Shown: positions 35,749-44,849 of the stretch, piece by piece
How the letters are laid out: each line of letters opens with the position of its first letter
Numbering within the stretch: position 1 is the stretch's first letter
Assembly: GCA_045639325.1 (NCBI GenBank)
Contig: JAZUCU010000048.1
Span: 62,001 to 126,000 of the forward strand
Direction: 5' to 3'
From: RGIG8244 sp045639325
GTDB lineage: Bacteria > Verrucomicrobiota > Lentisphaeria > Victivallales > UBA1829
DNA length: 64,000 nucleotides
Program-made: the position numbers and the translations under genes
Notes under the pieces: generated by a model
What the model saw: only the letters and a program-made list of their open reading frames with translations
The model's database searches: none
What the model was told of the DNA's origin: nothing

Positions 35749-36783
35749 GTGTCCGGCAAAGAAAGCGGTTCTTTGCTTGAAGGCGCCGGCGAAAAATTAT
35801 ACTTCGACAGCTGGGAGGATGTGGAAGCAATTTTCGCCGGTGAAGCATTGAAACTGATACGCACTGCGGGCGAGGCTCTCGGAGTCACATTCACCGCACG
35901 TGATACCTGGATCAAAGTTACAACGTCCGATCCTGAAAAACAGGACCGGGCTTTGGCTTTTTTAAAAGATTTGATCCGCCTGCAAAGTTTACGCGGCGGT
36001 CCGTTATCCCGGGAAGATTTTCAGCAGGTTTTGAATGCTGCTGTTGATAAACGGGAATCGGATCTGCAAACCTATTTTGCGGAACGGATCAATGTCAGCC
36101 CAAAAAAACGCCCCGTAGCTCCCCGCACGCCCAGTCAGCTTTCCTATATCCGGGTAATCCGCAAGAATGATGTTGTTTTCGGCATCGGCCCCGCAGGTAC
36201 AGGTAAGACTTATCTTGCCATGGCGATGGCTGTGTCTTCGCTTCTGGAAGGAAAAGTTGACCGTATTGTGTTGACCCGTCCGGCGGTTGAAGCGGGGGAG
36301 AATCTCGGTTTTCTGCCGGGTAAACTGGAAGAAAAAATCCAGCCGTTCCTCCGTCCTCTTTATGATGCCCTGTATGATATGCTGGATGTTGCGGATGTGG
36401 AAGATTTGACTGCCCGCAATATTCTGGAAGTTGCGCCCCTGGCATTTATGCGCGGTCGTACATTAAACAATGCATTCATTATTCTTGATGAAGCGCAGAA
36501 TACAACAAAGGAACAGATGCTGATGTTTCTGACCCGTCTTGGATATCATTCCAAGTGTGTGGTTTGCGGCGACCCGAGCCAGAATGACCTGAACCGGCGT
36601 GTGGACTCCGGTCTGCTCCATGCCGTCCGCCGTCTGCGTCATATTGAAGGCATCCGCACCTGTGAATTTTCCACATCGGACGTAGTCCGCCATTCTCTGG
36701 TGGAAAAGATTATCCGGGCGTATGAAGAGGATCGGCATCCGCCGATTGATGAACGGTCTGAAGACAGGAGTGAAGAAGTCTGA
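35749..36783 (+). CDS. PhoH-family ATPase
   Basis: A cytoplasmic protein of 344 residues. The Walker A motif GIGPAGTGKTYLAMA lies near residue 150 and Walker B with FIILDEAQNT near residue 245; CGDPSQND follows. The N-terminal region resembles the KH-like part of PhoH/YbeZ. The family is thought to take part in RNA metabolism together with YbeY, which is encoded two genes downstream. GTG at 35749 is preferred as the start because GAGG lies 9 bases upstream; a TTG at 35743 is possible. The stop overlaps the next start by one base. Confidence 0.92.
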   Translation: MSGKESGSLLEGAGEKLYFDSWEDVEAIFAGEALKLIRTAGEALGVTFTARDTWIKVTTSDPEKQDRALAFLKDLIRLQSLRGGPLSREDFQQVLNAAVDKRESDLQTYFAERINVSPKKRPVAPRTPSQLSYIRVIRKNDVVFGIGPAGTGKTYLAMAMAVSSLLEGKVDRIVLTRPAVEAGENLGFLPGKLEEKIQPFLRPLYDALYDMLDVADVEDLTARNILEVAPLAFMRGRTLNNAFIILDEAQNTTKEQMLMFLTRLGYHSKCVVCGDPSQNDLNRRVDSGLLHAVRRLRHIEGIRTCEFSTSDVVRHSLVEKIIRAYEEDRHPPIDERSEDRSEEV

Positions 36784-39071
36784 TGTTGGATCGTAAAATA
36801 TTACCCGGGCTGCCGCCAATGCCGAAATGCCGCCCGATGACCATTATTTTATTTTTTATTGTGCTTGTTGCCAGTCTCCTTGTTTTGATTGTTCACAAGA
36901 AGCAGGGGATTGAAGGTTTGAACAGCCCGATTGAAGGTCAGACGGTTCCCCGTACCGTATTTGCCCGTGTTGATTTTACAACGGTTGACCTTGACAAGAC
37001 GGAAGCGGCGAAAGATAAAGCGGGAGACTGTGCTCCGGATTATTACATGTTGGATGTAGCTAAAACGCATGCGCTTATCCGGACTTTCCGTAAAGTCAGT
37101 GATGGTGTACGTTCATACAAAGTGAATCAGCAGGCAACGGAATCGGATTCGAATTCCGTACTCAGTGTTTCCAAACTGCGCGATGCGCTTTCTGCAGAGA
37201 ATTTTGAATATTTGCAAAAAATTCTTTCTGATCAGTCCTTTTATAATGAATTTTTATCCCGCGTGGAAAACCGGGTATTGCGGAGAGGAATTTTTACGAA
37301 TGAGCAGCTGGTGAAGTTATCTTTCCACTCTCAGCCGAAGCAAATTTACATTTCGGATGAAAGGGAAGATGCGCCGGAATTCGGCCCATTCGGTGTGGCA
37401 AATCTTTTAACTCCGGAACGGGCTGCCGGAGAAATTACATCGTTACTGCTGAAGCAATCGGCTTTTCACCCGCAGATGAAAGCGGAATCGCTCCAAACCA
37501 TTCTGAGCAATGAGTTTTTTATTCCGTTGTTGAAAAGCGGGAATATGATTTTCAATAAACGGAAATCAGACCGTGCGACGAATGCGGCGAAGAATAAAGT
37601 CACACCGCTGATGCGTACTTATTACCGCGGTGAACGTCTGCTGGTCAAAGGGGAAAAGCTGACGAACCGTGATCTTTTGATGTTGGAGGATTACGGCAAA
37701 GCGTTGCTGGATGATCAGAAATTTGAATCTTCACTGGTCATGATCCTGCAGCGCAGTTCGTTGGTTATTGTTTTGATGTTGTTTACGGTGATGTATATCC
37801 GCAATGTACATCCGCACATTATGGAACAGCGCCGGATTTTTCTGGCCTTGTCCGTGATTACGATTATTTCTCTGGTTGCGAATCAGCAGGCCGGGGGATT
37901 TTTCCGTTGGCTTTCCAGCGAAACAAACATTTTACCGTTGTTTATCTTTTTGTGCCTGCCGCTTGCTTTGCCGTCGCTGCTTCTCGGTGCGATTTTCGGT
38001 TTCAGAGCGGCGGTGTTTGCCGGGTTGTATGTTTCCGGTGTAGCGGCAATTTCACTGGATAATTCGTTTACGGTTTTTATTTCCGGATTGCTGCTCAACG
38101 GGCTTGCCGGATGTGTGATTCGCAAATCTTCCGATTACAAAAAATTCTTTATGCGGTCGTTCTTTGTGATTTCTGCAACGAACTTTATGCTTGGATTGAT
38201 TTTCCTGCTGCCGGACTTTTTTGTCATGGTGGATTTACAGTTATTGAGAGATGCCGCGGTACTGTCACTTGTTTCCGGTCTGGTTACCCCCATTCTTGCA
38301 TTGGTGGTTTTGTTCCTGATGGAATCATTCTTTGATGTTTCCAGTACCATGTCCTACATCAGTCTGACGGACCGGAATCATCCGTTGTTGAAGCGTTTGC
38401 AGCAGGAGGCCCCGGGGACCTATCATCACAGCGAACGAGTTGCTTCGATTGCGGAAAAAGCAGCTGACTTGATTGGCGTGAATCCGCTGCTGGTACAGGC
38501 GTGTGCGTTGTTTCATGACATCGGGAAGTTGGCGAATCCGACACTTTTTACGGAGAATACGGCGAATGATAATCCGAATCCTCATGCAAAATTTACCAGT
38601 CAGGAAAGTGCCCGTATTATCCGCAGTCATGTATCCTACGGGTTGGAACTTGCCAAGAAATACAAGTTGAAATCGCCGTTATGCAAAGCCATTGCGCAGC
38701 ATCATGGAACGGATTTCATTTCTTTCTTTTATGAATTGGAAAAGCGGGAGCATCCGGAAAATCCGCCGAAAGAAGAAGATTTCCGTTATGAAGGTCCGCT
38801 CCCCCGGGAACGGGAAACTGTTCTGATCAGTCTGGCTGACTGTGCGGAAGCGGTGGCACGGAGTATGCCGCGTTTGACAAAAGAATTACTGGAAGAGAAA
38901 TTGACTACAATCTTCCAGGCTAAATTGAATAATGGACAGCTGGATCAGGCTCCGATTACGGCAGCGGAATTGTGGCTTATCAGGGATTCCTTTGTATCAT
39001 CCCTGTGTGTCATGAGCCATGTGCGGATCGCTTATCCCACATTCAGCGATGAGAAGAAGGATAAAGTATGA
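36783..39071 (+). CDS. 7TM-HD family phosphohydrolase (PgpH-like)
   Basis: A membrane protein of 762 residues. A transmembrane helix near residue 25 is followed by a large extracytoplasmic domain (about 45-320), then about seven helices (330-520), then a cytoplasmic HD domain: YHHSERVASIAEKAADLIG, ALFHDIGKLANP and AQHHGTD supply the His/Asp metal ligands. This is the architecture of PgpH, which hydrolyses cyclic di-AMP in Firmicutes. Whether this organism uses that nucleotide is not shown in the window. The order PhoH - 7TM-HD - YbeY is widely conserved. Confidence 0.92.
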   Translation: MLDRKILPGLPPMPKCRPMTIILFFIVLVASLLVLIVHKKQGIEGLNSPIEGQTVPRTVFARVDFTTVDLDKTEAAKDKAGDCAPDYYMLDVAKTHALIRTFRKVSDGVRSYKVNQQATESDSNSVLSVSKLRDALSAENFEYLQKILSDQSFYNEFLSRVENRVLRRGIFTNEQLVKLSFHSQPKQIYISDEREDAPEFGPFGVANLLTPERAAGEITSLLLKQSAFHPQMKAESLQTILSNEFFIPLLKSGNMIFNKRKSDRATNAAKNKVTPLMRTYYRGERLLVKGEKLTNRDLLMLEDYGKALLDDQKFESSLVMILQRSSLVIVLMLFTVMYIRNVHPHIMEQRRIFLALSVITIISLVANQQAGGFFRWLSSETNILPLFIFLCLPLALPSLLLGAIFGFRAAVFAGLYVSGVAAISLDNSFTVFISGLLLNGLAGCVIRKSSDYKKFFMRSFFVISATNFMLGLIFLLPDFFVMVDLQLLRDAAVLSLVSGLVTPILALVVLFLMESFFDVSSTMSYISLTDRNHPLLKRLQQEAPGTYHHSERVASIAEKAADLIGVNPLLVQACALFHDIGKLANPTLFTENTANDNPNPHAKFTSQESARIIRSHVSYGLELAKKYKLKSPLCKAIAQHHGTDFISFFYELEKREHPENPPKEEDFRYEGPLPRERETVLISLADCAEAVARSMPRLTKELLEEKLTTIFQAKLNNGQLDQAPITAAELWLIRDSFVSSLCVMSHVRIAYPTFSDEKKDKV

Positions 39072-39577
39072 AATTGTCATGTCAATGGCGTGCAGGTAAA
39101 TCCCATCCTGCACCGCAACGGAAAAAATTAGTAGCGCTGATTCAGGAAATCGTTCGTCTTGCCGGCGGCCCGGAAGTGAAGGCGGCGACTGTAACATTTC
39201 TTGCTCCCGATGCAATGGCGGAAATCAACGAAGCCTATCTGGGGCACACCGGATCTACCGATGTGATTTGTTTTGATTACCGTACATGCGGGGAACCGGA
39301 AGAAATGTTTGCTATCGAAGACGAGGATGATGACGGTGATGAAACACCGTCGGTGGAATTGTTCCTTTGTCCGGCGGTTGCCCAGCGGGAAGCGGAGAAA
39401 CGTTCTCTGCCTTATTCCCGGGAATTGACTTTATATATTGCGCATGGTTTTCTCCATGCGGCAGGTTATGACGATCTTCAGCCGGAATTGAAGCGGAAGA
39501 TGCGCCGTGCAGAACGTCGTGTTATGGATGCTTTGCCGGCAAGTATGTTGGAAATTTTCAAGTTGGCGAATGAATAA
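39068..39577 (+). CDS. ybeY: Endoribonuclease YbeY (16S rRNA maturation)
   Basis: A protein of 169 residues that takes part in 16S rRNA 3' processing and ribosome quality control. The metal motif is HGFLHAAGYDD near residue 130: the first two His ligands are present, but the third, His in E. coli YbeY, is Asp here, a replacement also seen in other phyla. GHTGSTDVICFDY near residue 60 is the other family signature. An acidic insertion (EDEDDDGDE) lies near residue 90. It overlaps the 7TM-HD gene by four bases. Confidence 0.92.
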   Translation: MKLSCQWRAGKSHPAPQRKKLVALIQEIVRLAGGPEVKAATVTFLAPDAMAEINEAYLGHTGSTDVICFDYRTCGEPEEMFAIEDEDDDGDETPSVELFLCPAVAQREAEKRSLPYSRELTLYIAHGFLHAAGYDDLQPELKRKMRRAERRVMDALPASMLEIFKLANE

Positions 39578-39596
39578 CAGAAGTGGAGGTAACCCT

Positions 39597-40328
39597 ATGA
39601 GAAAAGCCTATCAACAAGCGCACGAAATGAATCCGTTGAATAAACTTAAAAATCCTGCCAGAAAAAGTTTTGCTGCCATCATCCGCTCTTCCATTATTAC
39701 CGGTGTTTTTGTGGTGATTCCGATTTTTCTGTCTTTCTGGGCAGCATGGAGTCTGTATTCTTTCCTGACCGATTGGGCAGTCCCGTTCAGTCAGAAGATT
39801 GCGGATCATACACCGGCATGGTTGACACCGTTCATTGCAAAACAGCTTGTGCGTGTTTCCTCTCTGATTGTGGTGGCTTTGTGTTTGTTCCTTATCGGAT
39901 TGCTGACCAAGATTACCGTTGGTAAACGTCTGCTTTCTCTGGCGGAATCTGTGATGATGAAATTGCCGATTATCAGTTTTGTTTATACTACATGCAAACA
40001 GATTGGCGATGCGCTCTGGTCATCTCAGAGCGGTAACATGTTCCATCAGGTTGTATTGTTTGAATATCCCCGCAAAGGCAGTTATTCCATTGGCTTCCTG
40101 ACCAGTGAAGTCGGTGATGATTTTGAAGTTTCCAGAAAACTGGGCAAGCAGATGGTCAGCGTATTCATGCCGACTACGCCCAACCCGACAAGCGGTTTTC
40201 TGATGTACATCCCCAAAGAAGAATGTCAATTCCTGGATATGTCGGTTTCCGATGCCATGCGCCTCATCGTCAGCTGCGGTGCGGTTCTGCCGGGAACGCC
40301 GGAAAAGAAAGAAGAAGAACAGAACTGA
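39597..40328 (+). CDS. DUF502 integral membrane protein
   Basis: A protein of 243 residues with two transmembrane segments (about 30-55 and 80-105) and a cytoplasmic beta-rich C-terminal domain. MKLPIISFVYTTCKQIGDAL and FEYPRKGSYSIGFLTSE are the DUF502 signatures. The function of the family is not known. GGAGGT precedes the ATG at 39597. It lies between ybeY and xseA in the same direction and is probably co-transcribed. Confidence 0.9.
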   Translation: MRKAYQQAHEMNPLNKLKNPARKSFAAIIRSSIITGVFVVIPIFLSFWAAWSLYSFLTDWAVPFSQKIADHTPAWLTPFIAKQLVRVSSLIVVALCLFLIGLLTKITVGKRLLSLAESVMMKLPIISFVYTTCKQIGDALWSSQSGNMFHQVVLFEYPRKGSYSIGFLTSEVGDDFEVSRKLGKQMVSVFMPTTPNPTSGFLMYIPKEECQFLDMSVSDAMRLIVSCGAVLPGTPEKKEEEQN

Positions 40329-40345
40329 GCTGAAAAACTGTTATT

Positions 40346-41557
40346 ATGAATGAACAGCGGCAGACTCCGGTATTCAGTGTCAGTGACGTCAATGCCATGG
40401 TGCGTGATACGTTGGAAGGGACTTTTATGCCTTTCTGGATTTCCGGCGAGACGGGCAATCTGACGATTCACCGTTCCGGACATGTGTATCTGACCTTGAA
40501 AGATGCCTCATCCCAGATCAAAGCGGTTTATTTCAACGGGGCGGAATTCTGCCGTTCCATCGGCTTGCGGGAAGGGATGAAGATTGAAGGATTCGGCAAA
40601 CTTTCCGTCTATGCTCCCCGTGGTGAATACCAGATGAATTTGCGTTCGATCCGCCCGTTCGGAATCGGTGATCTGCAGGTTCAGTTTGAAGAATTGAAAC
40701 GGCGTCTGGCGGCGGAAGGTATTTTTGATTCTGCCCGGAAAAAGCCGATTCCCTTTTTGCCCCGCCGGATCGGTGTTGTCAGTTCGCCTTCCGGGGCGGC
40801 ATTGAAAGATTTTATCCGCATTGCCAACAGCCGTTTTTCCCGTTTGCATATTCAGGTTTATCCGGCTCCGGTGCAGGGGGCAGGGGCGGAACGGATTCTT
40901 GCCGATGGCATTCGTTTTTTCAACCGTACCAGCAATCCGGTTGATGTGATTGTGTTGACCCGTGGTGGAGGTTCGCTGGAAGATCTCTGGCCGTTCAATG
41001 AAGAAGTGCTTGCCCGTGCGATTGCCGCAAGTCAGATTCCGGTTGTCAGTGCGGTGGGGCATGAAATCGACTTTACTATTTCCGACTTTGCGGCGGACTT
41101 ACGAGCACCGACACCCTCCGGCGCGGCGGAAATGCTGATTCCGGAAGAAGATGGGATCCGTCAACATTTAACGACATCGATCACGCGGATGCAATCGGCT
41201 ATGGCTTTGCAATTGGAGCGTGCGCAAGCGCGTCTTGACCGGATTCACCGTTCGAAAGCGTTTTCTGATTTGAATTATCAGCTTGATGAACGGATGCAGC
41301 GCATTGATATGGCGATGAGTGATGCGGCGGCCTTATTGAATCAGGCTGTGGAGCGTGCCCAATACCGTTTGAGCCGTTCCGAAAGTGTGATGAATGCGTT
41401 CAATCCCTATGGTGTATTGAAGCGCGGGTATGCCATTCTGACCAGACCGGATGGCAGTGTGGTTCGCGAGGCAGAAAAAACCGCGCCCGGAGATGTTTTG
41501 CATGCCCGGGTCGCGGATGGTTCCTTTGATGTTTCTGTACTGCCTCAGAAAGACTGA
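40346..41557 (+). CDS. xseA: Exodeoxyribonuclease VII large subunit
   Basis: A protein of 403 residues. It begins with an OB-fold DNA-binding domain (FSVSDVNAMVRDTLEGTF, SGHVYLTLKD), followed by the catalytic domain (RIGVVSSPSGAALKDF, LTRGGGSLEDLW, AVGHEIDFTISDFAADLRAPTPS in two parts) and a coiled-coil C-terminus. It degrades single-stranded DNA together with the small subunit XseB; no xseB follows here. Its stop is directly adjacent to the stop of the convergent esterase gene. Confidence 0.95.
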   Translation: MNEQRQTPVFSVSDVNAMVRDTLEGTFMPFWISGETGNLTIHRSGHVYLTLKDASSQIKAVYFNGAEFCRSIGLREGMKIEGFGKLSVYAPRGEYQMNLRSIRPFGIGDLQVQFEELKRRLAAEGIFDSARKKPIPFLPRRIGVVSSPSGAALKDFIRIANSRFSRLHIQVYPAPVQGAGAERILADGIRFFNRTSNPVDVIVLTRGGGSLEDLWPFNEEVLARAIAASQIPVVSAVGHEIDFTISDFAADLRAPTPSGAAEMLIPEEDGIRQHLTTSITRMQSAMALQLERAQARLDRIHRSKAFSDLNYQLDERMQRIDMAMSDAAALLNQAVERAQYRLSRSESVMNAFNPYGVLKRGYAILTRPDGSVVREAEKTAPGDVLHARVADGSFDVSVLPQKD

Positions 41558-42736
41558 TTATTTCCAGACGGAAAACGCAAAATCCAAGTAACGTTCCCAA
41601 TCGAAAAAGAGGATATTGTGTCCGCCGATGCGGATGTGATAATGTCTGGATTCGGAAGTCACGCCTTCGCCGCCCTGAGGGACGTAATCGGCAGACATTT
41701 CTTTTTCTCCGTAAAGGGCATAGACTTCATTCCCTGCCACAAGACCATAGAATTCGCCTTCCGGGTCCGCCCAGGTATCTTCTGTTGCACTGCCGTATGC
41801 GGCTGCGCGGGGAGCGATCAGAGACGGGAGGAAGTGTTGATCCAGCGGGAGATTTTCCACCGTGTTTTCATTTTCTTTTGCCAGCGGAGCAAGCCAGTGG
41901 GGGAAATACTGATTCATGACGGGGAACGTTTCGCCCACATCGGTTCTGCGTGTGATTGCCGCACCGCCGCAGCCGGAACAGCTGGAAACAACGACGGAGA
42001 AACGGGTATCGTTGGCACCTGCCCAGAGAGCGGTCTTGCCGAGTCGGGAGTGACCGTTCACCAACAATTTTGCGGCGTCGATTTCTTTCCGTGTCAGAAC
42101 ATAATCCGCCATTCTCTGCAATCCCCATGCCCAGGCACTGATTGCGGTATATTCGCCCGGCTTTGCATTCTTAAGAGTTTCTTCTGCATGGAAAAGAGTA
42201 TAAATACTTTTATCCACTCCATCGGTTGCATGATCGGGATAAATCTGATGATAGGTGGCTGTAACAAGAGCCACACCGCGTTTCATCAGATAATCGGGAA
42301 TCCAGCGGTCATACTGTTCTCCGCGTGCCATTTGCGGGCGTTTATCCGGCCAGAAATAAGTCGGCATGATAAGGGATTCGTCATTTTCGACCCCGTGATT
42401 TCCGCAGAAATTCAAGCCGATTGCACAGGGGAACGGGCCTTCACCTGCGGGAATGTATACCAGAAGGTCAAGCGTCATAGCGACCCCGGTAGGGCCTTCA
42501 TAAGTCAAACGGACCTGTTCCCGTGTGCCGAGACCATCATAAACTTCTTTCTTGTCGAGAACTTCAGCGGTCAGTTTGACGGGTGCGGGGGGGATGGCGC
42601 CGTACATATATTTTTCCATCAGGCTCAAGATATAACTGCGCTGTCCGTTTTCCCATTCTTCCCGAGTGGAAATGCGGGAGCCGTTTTCGGTTGTGAGTGC
42701 AGAGGGCAGTACCAGTTCATTATATTTCAGCGGCAT
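41558..42736 (-). CDS. CE15-like glucuronoyl esterase, cytoplasmic form
   Basis: An alpha/beta-hydrolase of 392 residues. NGHSRLGKTALWAGANDTRF near residue 215 is the CE15 nucleophile motif (GxSRxGK), followed by SGCGGAAITRR; HYHIRIGGHNILFFDW near the C-terminus supplies the catalytic His. CE15 enzymes cleave esters of glucuronic acid in hemicellulose-lignin links. Known members are exported, but this one has no signal peptide, so it may act on imported oligosaccharides or a different ester. The ATG at 42736 has AAGGAT at 8 bases. It lies downstream of the flavin complex but behind a terminator. Confidence 0.82.
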   Translation of the reverse strand: MPLKYNELVLPSALTTENGSRISTREEWENGQRSYILSLMEKYMYGAIPPAPVKLTAEVLDKKEVYDGLGTREQVRLTYEGPTGVAMTLDLLVYIPAGEGPFPCAIGLNFCGNHGVENDESLIMPTYFWPDKRPQMARGEQYDRWIPDYLMKRGVALVTATYHQIYPDHATDGVDKSIYTLFHAEETLKNAKPGEYTAISAWAWGLQRMADYVLTRKEIDAAKLLVNGHSRLGKTALWAGANDTRFSVVVSSCSGCGGAAITRRTDVGETFPVMNQYFPHWLAPLAKENENTVENLPLDQHFLPSLIAPRAAAYGSATEDTWADPEGEFYGLVAGNEVYALYGEKEMSADYVPQGGEGVTSESRHYHIRIGGHNILFFDWERYLDFAFSVWK

Positions 42737-42766
42737 TGTATTATCCTTTCGAATCAATTAAAAAAA

Positions 42767-42789
42767 GGCGGAAAGATGAACTCCCCGCC
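42767..42789 (-). terminator. Terminator after the flavin/Fe-S operon
   Basis: On the minus strand GGCGG pairs with CCGCC (extended by three weaker pairs) and is followed by seven T residues. It lies 10 bases after the stop of the 42799-44835 gene. Confidence 0.75.
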
Positions 42790-42798
42790 GGTTGTGAA

Positions 42799-44835
42799 TC
42801 AGTTTTTCTTTTTCCTGTCAAGTGCACCTACCGGACATTCTTTGATACATGCACCGCAATCTTTACAGTAAGATGGCAGGCCCTGATCGAATGCAGTCCG
42901 CATTTCCGTGCTGAATCCGCGGCGCATCAAAGCCAGCAGATTCTTGTTGATGACTTCCGAACAAATCTTGACGCAAGTACCGCAGCGGATACATTTGCCT
43001 TTGTCATGAATGATGTCAGGGTGGCGTGTATCGGCGGAAGCATCGGGCTTTTTACCCTTGAACATATCGGGGGCGACTTTATACCGTTCCGCATGTTTCT
43101 TGAGGGCACATTCGCCTTTGGCTGTGCAGGAACATTCGATACAGCGTTCTGCTTCCTTGGACATGTCTTCCGCCGAGATGGAGGGCGCGAGTTCGGTGAA
43201 CGTTGTCTTGCGCAATTCCATGGGGATATAATCCGGTTTTACGCGATCAGCTTCGGAGACCGGATGAAGATACACAATATCGTCCTTTGTCATACTCTGC
43301 CAATGGCCTCTGGAAACGCTGAAGAGTTCGGGTTCTTCGTGTTTTCTGCCAGCCAGAGCATCTGCTGCGGCAAGGGCGGCTTTCCGTCCGGCTGCCAATG
43401 CTTCGACAACGGTAGCAGGGCCGGATACGCAATCGCCAGCAGCAAAAATCAATTTGTCACTGCTGCAGCGCAGATCAGCGGCGCAGACTTCGATTCCGCG
43501 TTTGGAGGCGGCAAGGCCTTCCGGAACAACGGTACGCTGACCGATGGCGCCGATCACGGTATCAAGCGTCATCACAAAGTCGGAACCATCCACAGGGACG
43601 GGTGCGCGTCTGCCGGAGGCATCGGGTTCGCCGAGTTCCATACGCTGACAGGTGAGGGCGAGGGAGCCGTCGGCATTTTTTGCCAGGGAGAGGGGAGCGG
43701 TCAGGAATTCGAACTTGACGCCTTCTTCCATTGCTTCGACCACTTCCAGATCTTCGGCAGGCATTTCGTTTCTGGTACGGCGGTAAACGACTGTTACATC
43801 GCCGCCGAGACGCAAGGCGGTACGTGCGCAGTCCATAGCGGTATTGCCGCCGCCGACAATGACGGTTCTGCCGGGATTATCGCAATTCTGCCAATTTGCG
43901 GCTGCGATTTTGCCGAGGAAATCAATTCCCTGCAACGCAAATTCTTCGCCGTCAATTCTCATGCCGGATGCTTTCCAGGAGCCGACTGCCATGATCACGG
44001 CATCGTATTCCGCTGTAAGCTGATCCAGCGTAAATTCTTTACCCAACTTCTGATTGGTGCGGATTTCGATACCCATTTTTGCGTAATGAGCCAGTTCCCG
44101 GCGGAGAGTATCTTTGGGCAGACGGAATTCCGGAATTCCATAGCGAAGCATGCCACCGGCTTCCGGCATCTGTTCAAAGATGACAGGCTGGATTCCTTCC
44201 AACCGCAGATAATAAGCGGCAGAAAGACCGGCAGGACCACCGCCGACGATGGCGACTTTCTTGCCGTTCAGAGCGGGCAGGTCTTCCATATAGGTGTCAT
44301 AAAACAGATCGGCTGCGATGCGTTTGACATCGTTGATTGCGACCGGTTTGCCATCGATATTTCTGCGGCAGTGTTTTTCGCAGAAACGGGGGCAGACACG
44401 GCTGACTGACATGGGCAGCGGAATCCGTTTCTTAATGATTTTCAATGATTCCAGATAGTCACCATTTTTGCAGGCGCGGACGTATTCTTCCACGCTGGCG
44501 TGGGCAGGACATGCCAATGTGCAGGGTGCTTCGCAGTCGCCGGTATGTTCAGAGAGGAGCAAACCTAAAGCGGTGCGGCGCATGTCAACGACTTCCGCAC
44601 TGGAGGCATCGATATCCTGTCCGGGCGCAGGGATCGCGGCGCAGGAGGGGAGGAATTTTCCGGTTTTATTATCTTTGACCACACAGACGAAACAGGATGT
44701 TGTGCGGCTGATTTTTTCGTTATGACAGAGTGTGGGGATAAAGATTCCGTTCCGTGCGGCAACGGTGAGGATTGTTTCACCTTTTACGGCTTCCACTTCT
44801 TTTCCGTCAAGAATAAATTTGAATGTATCTGACAT
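42799..44835 (-). CDS. NfnB/GltD-like flavoprotein with NuoG-type and ferredoxin domains
   Basis: A protein of about 678 residues. Residues 1-95 are a [2Fe-2S] domain as at the start of NuoG/HydA (CHNEKISRTTSCFVC, then a fourth Cys). Residues about 120-560 are GltD/NfnB-like: a Cys-rich region (CEAPCTLACPAH, SRVCPRFCEKHC), an FAD site (VAIVGGGPAGLSAAYYLR) and an NADPH site (VIVGGGNTAMDCARTALRLG). The C-terminus has two [4Fe-4S] motifs (CIRCGTCVKIC and CKDCGACIKECP). With the NuoF- and NuoE-like genes upstream, this matches the three-subunit Stn-type NAD(P) transhydrogenases. No H-cluster motif is present, so it is not a hydrogenase. The start at 44835 is preferred to 44847 on ribosome-site spacing. 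Confidence 0.87.
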   Translation of the reverse strand: MSDTFKFILDGKEVEAVKGETILTVAARNGIFIPTLCHNEKISRTTSCFVCVVKDNKTGKFLPSCAAIPAPGQDIDASSAEVVDMRRTALGLLLSEHTGDCEAPCTLACPAHASVEEYVRACKNGDYLESLKIIKKRIPLPMSVSRVCPRFCEKHCRRNIDGKPVAINDVKRIAADLFYDTYMEDLPALNGKKVAIVGGGPAGLSAAYYLRLEGIQPVIFEQMPEAGGMLRYGIPEFRLPKDTLRRELAHYAKMGIEIRTNQKLGKEFTLDQLTAEYDAVIMAVGSWKASGMRIDGEEFALQGIDFLGKIAAANWQNCDNPGRTVIVGGGNTAMDCARTALRLGGDVTVVYRRTRNEMPAEDLEVVEAMEEGVKFEFLTAPLSLAKNADGSLALTCQRMELGEPDASGRRAPVPVDGSDFVMTLDTVIGAIGQRTVVPEGLAASKRGIEVCAADLRCSSDKLIFAAGDCVSGPATVVEALAAGRKAALAAADALAGRKHEEPELFSVSRGHWQSMTKDDIVYLHPVSEADRVKPDYIPMELRKTTFTELAPSISAEDMSKEAERCIECSCTAKGECALKKHAERYKVAPDMFKGKKPDASADTRHPDIIHDKGKCIRCGTCVKICSEVINKNLLALMRRGFSTEMRTAFDQGLPSYCKDCGACIKECPVGALDRKKKN

Positions 44836-44849
44836 AGGGTGTATCATCC

